The translations under genes were made by a program, and so were the position numbers. A stretch of DNA of 64,000 bases, taken from Paenibacillus sp. SYP-B3998. Its GTDB lineage: Bacteria > Bacillota > Bacilli > Paenibacillales > NBRC-103111. The DNA is taken from NCBI RefSeq assembly GCF_010820665.1, contig NZ_JAAIKC010000006.1:243193-307192 (forward strand). The letters run 5' to 3'. Shown piece by piece: positions 34,926-43,227 of the stretch (the stretch's first letter is position 1; each line of letters begins with the position of its first letter). The notes beneath the pieces were generated by a model. The model was not told the origin of the DNA. It was given only the letters and a program-made list of their open reading frames with translations, and did not search any database.

Positions 34926-35732
34926 ATGTCGAAAATTCATGTTTGGCACACAGGGGAAGTCTATATTGATCAGGCCTTGGCATTCGAAGAAAAAACGATT
35001 CATCCAATGCCCTATACAGGATGGTTAAGACCGAAGGCAAAAAAGCGCTGGGTTCCTGTATCCGTTTACTTGATCGAGCATCCGAAAGGTTTGATTTTAG
35101 TGGATACGGGATGGCATGAAGAGATGAGAACGAATCAAAGAAAGCATCTCGGGTTGCTTCCTTCAACCGTGTTTAAAGGGAGGTTGCCGGAAGGACAAGC
35201 TGTTCATGAGCAGCTTTCCAATTACGGCATAAAGCCGAACGAAATCGATTATGTTCTGATGACCCATTTACACTCGGATCATGTCAGCGGGATTAAACAT
35301 GTCTCCCAAGCTAAAAAAATATTGGTCAGTCAATTGGAATGGAAAGCAGCCCAGCAGGAGTTCGGTTATATAAAATCAATGTGGAACGGTGTGAATTTGA
35401 CTCCATTTCATCTAACGGAAATCCCCTACGGACCCTATAAGCTGGGACTTGATCTTTTTCAGGACGGTTCCGTTTATCTTGTTCATACGCCAGGACATAG
35501 CGCAGGCCAATTTTCCGTGTTGGTTCAAACCGGAAATGGGTGGGTGTTATTGGCCAGCGATGTAGGTTATGCTGCAGCATCGTTTACTCAAAACATTTTG
35601 CCTGGATCGAAGACGAATAAAATCGATGCACAACGTTCGTTGAATTGGGTAAGTGAGTTTTCCCAGAGAGAGGATTGTCTGATAGCAATGGCGAATCATG
35701 ATCCAGAGATACAGCCGCAAATTATAGGCTGA
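34926..35732 (+). CDS. MBL-fold metallohydrolase, N-acyl-homoserine-lactonase-like
   Basis: A 268-residue metallo-beta-lactamase-fold hydrolase. The zinc ligands are visible as HLHSDHVSG (HxHxDH) and the later GHSAGQFSVL histidine and the Asp in LLASDVGY. Length and spacing resemble the AiiA/AhlD lactonase group, although the substrate cannot be assigned. I start at ATG 34926 (MSKIHVWHTGEV) with AGAGGA upstream; the frame extends to 34818 across the promoter. It forms an operon with the MarR gene 21 nt downstream and the pair sits between two CRISPR arrays. Confidence 0.8.
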   Translation: MSKIHVWHTGEVYIDQALAFEEKTIHPMPYTGWLRPKAKKRWVPVSVYLIEHPKGLILVDTGWHEEMRTNQRKHLGLLPSTVFKGRLPEGQAVHEQLSNYGIKPNEIDYVLMTHLHSDHVSGIKHVSQAKKILVSQLEWKAAQQEFGYIKSMWNGVNLTPFHLTEIPYGPYKLGLDLFQDGSVYLVHTPGHSAGQFSVLVQTGNGWVLLASDVGYAAASFTQNILPGSKTNKIDAQRSLNWVSEFSQREDCLIAMANHDPEIQPQIIG

Positions 35733-35753
35733 TTGTGATCAGGAGGAATCTAT

Positions 35754-36218
35754 TTGAATACATCCGTCAAAGAAGTTGAAAAATTTCGATACCTTATTCT
35801 GGCCGTTCAACGGCAAGGGAACCGAATGTTTCATGCACTTCTGAACAAAACAGGATTTACCCCTTCCTATGCAGAGGTGATCAGTGTGTTAGAACTTAGG
35901 CAACCGTTAACTTTAAAGGATTTAGGAAATCTGCTGATTTGCGAAACAGGCAGTCCATCAAGATTGGTTGAACGCATGGTAAAGGATGGATGGATTGAGA
36001 AAATGATTCATCCTGAGGATTCAAGATTTGTTCTGCTGCAGCTGACGATTAAAGGGCAGGAAGCAGCGGAAAAAGTAAAGATTATTGAAGGAGAGGTTTA
36101 TGGTTGGATTGAAAAGCAGTTGTCTGAAAAAGAGATGCAAGTTATTAATGATAAATTAGGAAAATTCCTTAAAGATTTCCCTATACACGAAACTTTGATT
36201 CATCGCGGTTATCTATAA
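35754..36218 (+). CDS. MarR-family transcriptional regulator
   Basis: A 154-residue winged-helix regulator starting at TTG with AGGAGG 7 nt upstream. The recognition-helix region is LLICETGSPSRLVERMVKDGWIEKM, the wing PEDSRFVLLQLTIKGQEA. It lacks an OhrR-type N-terminal cysteine block. As the second gene of the lactonase operon it probably represses its own promoter through the palindrome at 34883-34898; the inducer is unknown. Confidence 0.85.
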   Translation: MNTSVKEVEKFRYLILAVQRQGNRMFHALLNKTGFTPSYAEVISVLELRQPLTLKDLGNLLICETGSPSRLVERMVKDGWIEKMIHPEDSRFVLLQLTIKGQEAAEKVKIIEGEVYGWIEKQLSEKEMQVINDKLGKFLKDFPIHETLIHRGYL

Positions 36219-36247
36219 AGCTTGCCTTTCAGAAAGCGCGGTAAATT

Positions 36248-36623
36248 GTGTCACAAGGGATGAATCCGCCGATTTTGCATACGCTAAGACACTTTGAAAT
36301 AAATCATCTTCAAGCTATAATAAATGTAGAAAGTTGCATTAACTGGGCGGATGCGAAGGTCAATGATCATTCTGAAGAAGCAATTCACCTGCTTTGCGAG
36401 GGCCGGGTGGATTGCTTCTTTCATTTTCAAAAGGGCAAATCTCTATCCTCTTCTTGATACTCTCTTTCGTTATAGGGGTGCTATCAATATTATTACGAAC
36501 GTTCATGACATCGGAGGCAAAAAAACACTTACACAGTTCACAAAAAGAGATCGTTTCTTTCGAGAAAAAGGATTGGATGTTGTTTGGTTTGTTGAAGAGC
36601 GGAAGTTAGCCGATGATATTTAG
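36248..36623 (+). pseudogene. Decayed gene remnant, possibly CoiA/nuclease-like
   Basis: Two out-of-frame pieces lie in series: HFEINHLQAIINVESCINWADAKVNDHSEEAIH-type sequence in one frame (36248-36457) and TKRDRFFREKGLDVVWFVEERKLADDI-type sequence in another (to 36623). The second piece resembles the fingerprint of competence-protein CoiA-like nucleases, where a residue cluster precedes a GL-VVWF strand. A frameshift between them would explain the pattern. The identification is weak. The rest of the gap, 36624-36756, holds nothing I can name. Confidence 0.3.
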
Positions 36624-36756
36624 AATCAGACAAATCACTTGCAAAAGGTCTTAAAAATAAAGAGATAGAACGCTAAACTAAATAACCATAAAAAGAGTGA
36701 TGATGCATTTGACAACTTCAACTCCAATTTTATTAGTTAACTTCCACGAAAAGACA

Positions 36757-37845
36757 AGACCGGAATTACGTGTGTTACGGTTAAAGAAAACGAGCAATTG
36801 CGTTTATGGATAGCATTCCAGAGTTTCAATACACCTAGTGTTACGGTTAAAGGAGCAGACCTTTCAGGGGAGTAACAGTCATCGAAGAAGTTTCAATACA
36901 CCTAGTGTTACGGTTAAAGCGAATGCGGGTACTCTCGCAGCCGAAACGACCGTGAAGTTTCAATACACCTAGTGTTACGGTTAAAGGACGCTGAGCATTA
37001 GCTAAGTCGTGAATTTTAGCCGTTTCAATACACCTAGTGTTACGGTTAAAGTTAACAATACAAAAATAATGCTCTCGCCCCTTCGGTGTTTCAATACACC
37101 TAGTGTTACGGTTAAAGCTGGAGTAGCTTCGCTCGCTGCTTGAATGTACTCGAGTTTCAATACACCTAGTGTTACGGTTAAAGGCAGAGCTTCGCAGCAT
37201 TACGGACTCTTTACCTGAGTTTCAATACACCTAGTGTTACGGTTAAAGAGTTGTTGTAACAAGAAATAAGTCCGGAATAGGCAAGTTTCAATACACCTAG
37301 TGTTACGGTTAAAGTGGATTCAACGGCGCTCATTACGCGTGATTCTGCTTGTTTCAATACACCTAGTGTTACGGCTAAAGCCGAATTTTCCTTTTTCTGT
37401 ATCACCATCGCCCCTTGGTTTCAATACACCTAGTGTTACGGTTAAAGCCCACATTCTCGGCAAAAAAAGATGCTATCTTTATTGTTTCAATACACCTAGT
37501 GTTACGGTTAAAGTAAATGTATTTGCTAAAATGATATTTTGTAAATCCTGTTTCAATACACCTAGTGTTACGGTTAAAGAACAACAACTTTTCCAGTAAT
37601 AACAAGGTTTTCTAAGTTTCAATACACCTAGTGTTACGGTTAAAGGCAGACGCAGTAAAATTGATTGATTTCTTTATGAAGTTTCAATACACCTAGTGTT
37701 ACGGTTAAAGGAGGACCCATAGAAGGGAATCCAGAGGCTCCGACATAGTTTCAATACACCTAGTGTTACGGTTAAAGCTCCATTGCTTAGACAAAATATG
37801 CTGCTGATTCAGAAAGTTTCAATACACCTAGTGTTACGGTTAAAG
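36757..37845 (-). CRISPR. CRISPR array 2, type I-B, 16 repeats plus one degenerate
   Basis: Sixteen 30-nt repeats identical to array 1 (one at 37351 carries a single T-to-C change, CGGCTAAAG) with 35-38 nt spacers, and a strongly degenerate terminal copy (36757-36786, only GTGTTACGGTTAAAG conserved) at the leader-distal end. Transcription is on the minus strand, continuing the direction of the cas operon. The leader abuts cas2, so this is the primary array of the locus. Confidence 0.97.
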
Positions 37846-38045
37846 GGCAGTAAAATCAAGCTTTTCAAAATCGCTATAGTCAAATAATACTACAGCCACA
37901 AGGGTTTCTCAATTTTTTCCCAACCGAAATTGATTTCAGGGAATTTACTCTCGCAATCCCCCTCCAAGCCATGTGGCTCTAAGGCTCAACCCCTGTTGTC
38001 TATCATCAACGGTTGGGAAAAATTCGTTAGAGCAGCATCGATTCT
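37846..38045 (-). promoter_or_regulatory. CRISPR leader 2 with promoter and long-range inverted repeat
   Basis: Promoter on the minus strand: TTGAGA (37912-37907), 17 nt, TATTAT (37889-37884). Inverted arms TTTTTCCCAACCG (37914-37926) and CGGTTGGGAAAAA (38010-38022). The distal arm begins only 5 nt after the cas2 stop codon, so cas2 and leader overlap functionally. Confidence 0.85.
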
Positions 38046-38314
38046 TGATTATGCAACCGAACTCCAATCACTTCTTCATCGAAAACATAGTCCCCAGTCA
38101 TTTTGAATAAAGCTACGAAATCTACGCTATCATCAATTACTTTTTTCAAAGCAGCTCTAAGCGCGATTAGGTTTGAAGGCGTAATTTCCCCACGGAAGAC
38201 TGACTTCTGGAACGGAACCAGATACTGCTTGCATATTTTATACACTTTGCCCACACGTTTTTCGCCAATATCATAGACCAAGATGACATAGTTATAATTT
38301 TTACCTTTAGACAT
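38027..38314 (-). CDS. cas2: CRISPR-associated endoribonuclease Cas2
   Basis: A 95-residue Cas2: ferredoxin-like fold beginning with the first beta strand NYNYVILVYDIGEKRVGKVYKICKQYLVPFQKSVFRGEITPS region, which contains the conserved Asp of the YD motif and the VQ/FQxSVF segment. In the intact system Cas2 bridges two Cas1 dimers to insert spacers. It follows the cas1 remnant by 11 nt. With Cas1 gutted, its adaptation role should be lost. Confidence 0.93.
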   Translation of the reverse strand: MSKGKNYNYVILVYDIGEKRVGKVYKICKQYLVPFQKSVFRGEITPSNLIALRAALKKVIDDSVDFVALFKMTGDYVFDEEVIGVRLHNQESMLL

Positions 38315-38325
38315 GAATGATCAGC

Positions 38326-38658
38326 TCATTTCCGGTCTTTTTCCAAAAAGGGCATGAATGACGTTCCTTCCACAATATGTTTCTTAAGCTTGTAAGCATC
38401 GTATTTAATCGCTGTTAGATAACTAATCTTGCGTTTCATTTTGCCATGATCAAAAACCTTTTGCAGCCTTTCCTCAAGAGCCGTTATAAAAACATCTCGC
38501 CCTGACTCGTTAAGCAGACAGTAATTAAGTTTCTTATCGAAATGCTTGCTAATTTGAAGCTTCCTGTTGTTAATGACTTCAAAGATCGTGCGAAACACAA
38601 TGAGTGGTTTAAAGGGCTCAAATCGACTCCTCATCCCCCATATAAGCACTTCTGTCAA
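38326..38658 (-). pseudogene. cas1: cas1 C-terminal remnant (5' two-thirds deleted)
   Basis: From about codon 12 the frame matches only the C-terminal region of type I-B Cas1: FEPFKPLIVFRTIFEVINNR, LNESGRDVFITALEERL and the YLTAIKYDAYKLKKHI tail. The upstream part of the frame (38624-38658) is cas3 sequence read in another frame. Full Cas1 has about 330 residues; the three metal ligands (Glu, His, Asp, all N-terminal to the EPFKP block) are missing. The junction lies at the cas3 stop (38618). Cas4, which normally sits between cas3 and cas1 in I-B, is also gone. A single deletion explains both. Confidence 0.9.
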
Positions 38659-41314
38659 ACTTCATCGCACCTGTCAGCTCATCCCATATCATATATTTCT
38701 GCCCATCGCGCACATAGTATAGGGAGCCTACGATATGATCGTATATCTTAGGTTGCCCTTGATTAGCCTCACGCTGAACACCGTAGACATAGGTGAAATG
38801 ATCCAATTTGGCACGCACTTGTGATAATTTAATCATTCGTTCCTCATAGTTTGTTTCCTTATCCTTCATCCAATATTTGAACTCGGCCCATACCTCCGAG
38901 CCACAAAGATTTACAATATCTCCTTGTTCGTCCGTATAGGTAATATCGTGCTCAATAAATAAGGTATACGTCTTATTGGTAATAAGCTGCATCTGTTTCT
39001 CCACGCTTGGAAAGTTCAATTGTTGAACATCCCTCAGAAAATTGGCCCAGTTATCGTCATTTCCCTTGGCACGGCTCTCATTCAATCTACGCATACACAA
39101 TGCATAGAAACCCTTGAAATCCTTCTCTACTAACATACGCTGATACTCAGGTGATCGTAGATCACGCTCCGTACGCCAATCCTTCCTATAAACTTTGCTT
39201 GCTTCAATCATATTGAAAAAATAGCCATGGCAATCTTCCCGAAGGCAAGAGCGGTTAATCCGCCCGAGAAACTGCTCTTCGCTATCTAGCATGGAGATAT
39301 CCTTAAAGCCAATATCCATATCGATATCGACACCCGCTTCAATAACCTGTGTAGCCACTACAATCGCATCAGGCAGTAAGAAGTTATTATCTTGATCCTT
39401 ACCTAACTGTGCTAACACTTTTTTCCGCAACAAATTGTTGTCATCACCAGTTAGCTCATATAGTGGAATTCCTAATGCAAGGTTTTGAAGACGTTGATAA
39501 AAACTTCTAGCTGTTTTTTTCGTAATGAACTCGATTAACAAGCGGGTTGATCTTCCCGTGGATTTACGCTCCTCCAACACTTCTTGCACGGCTTCCAACA
39601 GCTGATCCTCATTAATTTCCTTATAATTAATTAGAAGATCTGTGTGGACTGTCACTCGATTGCGAAATAGCGGATTATGAAAATAATGCTCACGCTGAGG
39701 GACTAATACGCAAGTCGTCACTTCTTGCTCCTCGATGAGTAGGTCTAACTGAGGCAGCGTAGCCGACATGATAATAATACGCATATTCAGAATCTCGGCG
39801 AAGGCGCGCAGGAAATGAATGATTTCCTTCCATATTTCGTTGCGATAGCTCTGAATTTCATCCAGAATAATGACACTGTTGCATAAGTGTGTAAATGCTA
39901 GATTCGACTCCCTTCCCATCCCGAACAAGTAATTAAAAAAATTCACATGAGAGGTCAAGGTAACGGGATATTGCAGCATTTGCCTTTGCATAAGCTCATC
40001 CTTATAATCTGGTTTCCAATCAGGCTCTTCCTCGTCGTTATCATTCGTCCGAGCTTGGTCAGCCCATAGCTCTTGTTCGGTTACAATCGGTGTTACCGAA
40101 TTCACAACGCTCATCCGATAACGCTTCTGCATCTCTGCCGGGAATATCTTATCTAGTTCCTGTTTGGTCTGCTCAATTAAGGCGTTAAATGGAAAAATGT
40201 AGAGCAGCTTATTCAGTCCAAGCTCGCCATCTAGCAATTGGAGCGCGAGATTCAGCGACATGAACGTCTTACCTGATCCTGTAGGTGCCTCCAAATAATA
40301 AATAAACTGCTTCTTCATCTGAAGTTGCAGTTGTTTCTCCGTCTCCAGAAATAGCTCAGAGCGAAGCTTATTGATCGGCGCCAGCTGTGAAGCGACCGGA
40401 TTTTCACGATATGTTTGTACACTATGATAAAGCTTGGTCATCTTATAGGACTTCAGAATAGGCTCAAGAGGGTAGTCTTGTCCGAAATAGCGAAAAGGAA
40501 ATTCTATCCCCGTATCATAGGCATGCGTGGCATAGAAATCACAAGCGACCATCGTGGAATAAAGCAGCTTAGATAAGACATAGAAAGGAAACGGCGAATG
40601 AATTTTTGCAAGCCGTTCACCCTGTCTAACACAAATCTGCGATACAATCGATTGATTCTTGTCTAAGAGCTGCTCGAGCAAGCTCGTCTTATCCTTGTAA
40701 TAGTGTAAATAATCGGGATAGCGGACAAGCTGCTCTTGGAGATTTTGTAAATCCTTCTCAAACCGAGTCAATTCGCCAACCAGCTCTTCATTATGGCCCA
40801 AATACGTATGGTGCCTGGATATAATGTAAGCGAATACATACAGTATATGCTTCATGAACTTACAGACAGAACGATTTCGATTGAAATCACTGGCGTATAC
40901 CGTTTGCTCGACCTCTGGCAAAAGGATATGCAAATACAACAATGCGGATAGCAGCGCATGCTTCGTATCGCCTGTGACGTCAAGCTTGGCGATCTCCTTG
41001 TTGCGTATTTTTTTCTTTTGAAACACAGGGTTAATCTTGCCCAGATCATGCAGGTATATCGCTTGCGTGAACCACACACGAATTTGCTGCTGTGCAGCAG
41101 GCTCCAACCCTATATCATGAACCTTCAATTGCTGAACAGCCCGTTCCATCGAGGCGGTTAAGCCATTCACGACGCTAAGCTTCTCAGCGAAGCTTAGCAC
41201 CAAGTCCGAATGAGCGATAAGCGTTTCTGGCAGCTTATCCTCCCCTTCTCTTGGGGTATGCGCCAGCAGGATCTTATCTGCTCCTGGTATCAAATAAGTG
41301 CCAATCGCCTGCAT
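38618..41314 (-). CDS. cas3: CRISPR-associated helicase/nuclease Cas3 (HD + DEAD)
   Basis: An 898-residue Cas3. The N-terminal HD nuclease (about 1-260) shows LHDLGKINPVF; the helicase shows Walker A APTGSGKTFMSLNLA, motif II ILDEIQSY, motif III MSATLPQL and motif VI FLGRINRSC. All catalytic motifs that I can see are intact, so it should degrade DNA after Cascade binding. Its stop codon coincides with the cas1 deletion junction. It is the fifth gene of the minus-strand cas operon, 47-48 nt after cas5. Confidence 0.96.
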   Translation of the reverse strand: MQAIGTYLIPGADKILLAHTPREGEDKLPETLIAHSDLVLSFAEKLSVVNGLTASMERAVQQLKVHDIGLEPAAQQQIRVWFTQAIYLHDLGKINPVFQKKKIRNKEIAKLDVTGDTKHALLSALLYLHILLPEVEQTVYASDFNRNRSVCKFMKHILYVFAYIISRHHTYLGHNEELVGELTRFEKDLQNLQEQLVRYPDYLHYYKDKTSLLEQLLDKNQSIVSQICVRQGERLAKIHSPFPFYVLSKLLYSTMVACDFYATHAYDTGIEFPFRYFGQDYPLEPILKSYKMTKLYHSVQTYRENPVASQLAPINKLRSELFLETEKQLQLQMKKQFIYYLEAPTGSGKTFMSLNLALQLLDGELGLNKLLYIFPFNALIEQTKQELDKIFPAEMQKRYRMSVVNSVTPIVTEQELWADQARTNDNDEEEPDWKPDYKDELMQRQMLQYPVTLTSHVNFFNYLFGMGRESNLAFTHLCNSVIILDEIQSYRNEIWKEIIHFLRAFAEILNMRIIIMSATLPQLDLLIEEQEVTTCVLVPQREHYFHNPLFRNRVTVHTDLLINYKEINEDQLLEAVQEVLEERKSTGRSTRLLIEFITKKTARSFYQRLQNLALGIPLYELTGDDNNLLRKKVLAQLGKDQDNNFLLPDAIVVATQVIEAGVDIDMDIGFKDISMLDSEEQFLGRINRSCLREDCHGYFFNMIEASKVYRKDWRTERDLRSPEYQRMLVEKDFKGFYALCMRRLNESRAKGNDDNWANFLRDVQQLNFPSVEKQMQLITNKTYTLFIEHDITYTDEQGDIVNLCGSEVWAEFKYWMKDKETNYEERMIKLSQVRAKLDHFTYVYGVQREANQGQPKIYDHIVGSLYYVRDGQKYMIWDELTGAMKFDRSAYMGDEESI

Positions 41315-41361
41315 ATATGACCTCCAGCCAATCTTGTCTACTTATCCTTATTAACTTCCAT

Positions 41362-42165
41362 TTAAATAAAGTAAATGACTCGCTCCTCATCGGAATCGGA
41401 ATACAAATGGCGAAGATCGCTCTCCTGATAAGAGTCAATATCAATTTCTTGATTCGTTAGTACCAACTGCTCAAGCAAATAACCATTATTGGCTTCGTTC
41501 AAGCCAAGCGGCATGAATTCCTTAAAAAAGCTCAACCGCTGACCTGCCTTTGGCTTACCTTCCGCATCGTACGCAATGTGACCTGTACGATGAAGGGAAT
41601 CGATATAGCTTGGCTTATCTGCTGGCGCCAGTTCTACAAGAGCAGGATGTTTCAACGCAGCGGGATGATCATTCTTGCCCAGATAGGGCATATAGACACT
41701 TTGTGAATGCAGCAAATAATCCGTAAGCTTAGCGAACACCTCTGGCGCCAAACTGCCGTCATCCGCGACATAGATCGTCCATTCCGGCTTTTCCAACCAC
41801 TGCTCTCGTATGTTAAGAATATTGCCTTCCTCTTGACTGGCATAACCCACGGTATTATTGAATATCTGAATTTTCTTAGCAAAATAACCACGTTCCCCGT
41901 GCGGTACAATACTGATTCTCGCCTGCCGCAGCACCTCATAGAACTCGGGATAAACCTGTAATTTCTCAGCTTGCTTGCGTTTTCCCCCTAACGGGTAATT
42001 CGCCTCATACTGCTGCGTGTATCCGCCATAGCCAAGAATAGCGCCAAGCAAGCCAAGAAGAGCGATTTTATGAATATGACTATAGGTAAAGTACGCGTAA
42101 ACATTCACGTCCGGCTTTTTGAAAAATGCCGTTTCACCCTTCAGTTGAAATCGGAGTGCACGCAT
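41362..42165 (-). CDS. cas5: Type I-B Cascade subunit Cas5
   Basis: A 267-residue Cas5 of the I-B type starting at ATG 42165 (MRALRFQLKGETAFFKKPDVN) with GGGGG 6 nt upstream; the frame opens 10 codons earlier. The N-terminal RAMP fold begins with the typical strand and FxKP block, followed by the glycine-rich YSHIHKIALLGLLGAILGYGG helix region. It caps the 5' handle of crRNA. Length is normal. Confidence 0.93.
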   Translation of the reverse strand: MRALRFQLKGETAFFKKPDVNVYAYFTYSHIHKIALLGLLGAILGYGGYTQQYEANYPLGGKRKQAEKLQVYPEFYEVLRQARISIVPHGERGYFAKKIQIFNNTVGYASQEEGNILNIREQWLEKPEWTIYVADDGSLAPEVFAKLTDYLLHSQSVYMPYLGKNDHPAALKHPALVELAPADKPSYIDSLHRTGHIAYDAEGKPKAGQRLSFFKEFMPLGLNEANNGYLLEQLVLTNQEIDIDSYQESDLRHLYSDSDEERVIYFI

Positions 42166-42210
42166 GACATCCCCCTTAATATTAGCATTCCCCATGGGTT
42201 ATACGCCTGC

Positions 42211-43227
42211 CTATAGCGCAGTCCTGCTAATGATGTTATAGCTAACCAGTCCTGGCACTTGAAGACGAACCTCTGCCGCATACGAATTCACATACAGCTC
42301 AATCTTCTCAATTTGATCCTGCACACTTTCGATAATAGGAGTGATCGCGGTCAAATCATAAATCGTCTTGGATAGTCCGCCAGCCTTAGCCTGTTCCTTG
42401 TACACACGTACATAAGGGTCCAAATTGGGTAGATACGTCTGCGCATGCTCCTTGAACTCAATGAATAAGCTAAATGCATTCTCGCAGCCGGCCTTGCTAT
42501 TCGTGTTCAGCGCAGTAGCTCCAATCAGAGCCCCTTCTTTGAAAGCTTCATAAGCTTCTACTGTATAACCTTCAAACCCGTCCATACCCGTCAGACCAAT
42601 ATATCCGTCGTAGTGCTTGGGATTTACGGTAAATGGATATATATAATGCGCCTCGTTAACAGTCGTCTTTTTGCCGATTGAGGTTGCGTCCTTGTCCTCA
42701 CTCTTCTCATTCGAATTACGAAATGGCGACAGGATATCTTGTACTTGGATATTCGTATTTGGATATTTATTGAAGCCCTGCCCTACCTGCACAACGCCAG
42801 TCAACCCGAGATTCTGCCCTTCAATGGCAAAAGTAGCTCCAAAATTAATGACATCGATACAATCGAACAGACGCTTGAGCACAGTAGCCGAATCCTTCGA
42901 TACTTCCTCGTTGAACAAATACTCATACCGCTCCTTCAATTCGCGGGGCTGCATCTTCTCGCCTTCTTTTCCTTCCTTCCCCTTCTTCTTGCCTTCTTTC
43001 TCCTGATCCACATCCTTGCCTTTGCCAATCTTATACGAGCGAATATACAGAACCTTCTTCTCCTGCTCCGCCCAAAGCCGCTTGATGCTATACTTCAGCG
43101 CTTTATCACTGCCAAATATATCTCCGTCGCTCGTTGTCTTTGGTAATCCTGTGAAATCTGCATTCCAGTTCGCCATTCTACTCACGACTCCGATTAAACC
43201 GATCACGCGTTGATTATACTTAGCCAT
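42211..43227 (-). CDS. cas7: Type I-B Cascade backbone subunit Cas7 (Csh2-like)
   Basis: A 338-residue Cas7. I start at ATG 43227 (MAKYNQRVIGLIGVVSRM), which has AAGGAGAG about 8 nt upstream; the frame opens at 43305 inside cas8b. Family blocks include LKYSIKRLW, CIDVINFGATFAIEGQNLGLTG and GDxxx-type SPFRNSNE. An unusual Lys/Glu/Gly-rich insertion (about residues 70-95, KGKDVDQEKEGKKKGKEG...) lies between two conserved strands. The start overlaps the cas8b end by 8 nt. Confidence 0.93.
   Translation of the reverse strand: MAKYNQRVIGLIGVVSRMANWNADFTGLPKTTSDGDIFGSDKALKYSIKRLWAEQEKKVLYIRSYKIGKGKDVDQEKEGKKKGKEGKEGEKMQPRELKERYEYLFNEEVSKDSATVLKRLFDCIDVINFGATFAIEGQNLGLTGVVQVGQGFNKYPNTNIQVQDILSPFRNSNEKSEDKDATSIGKKTTVNEAHYIYPFTVNPKHYDGYIGLTGMDGFEGYTVEAYEAFKEGALIGATALNTNSKAGCENAFSLFIEFKEHAQTYLPNLDPYVRVYKEQAKAGGLSKTIYDLTAITPIIESVQDQIEKIELYVNSYAAEVRLQVPGLVSYNIISRTAL

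Noticed and set aside
36847..37605. Several frames of 65-117 codons rich in NFNRNTRCIET or LTVTLGVLK repeats
   Set aside because: They are translations of the 30-nt CRISPR repeat in different frames, not genes. The same holds for frames at 33917-34168, 47937-48188 and 51652-51930.
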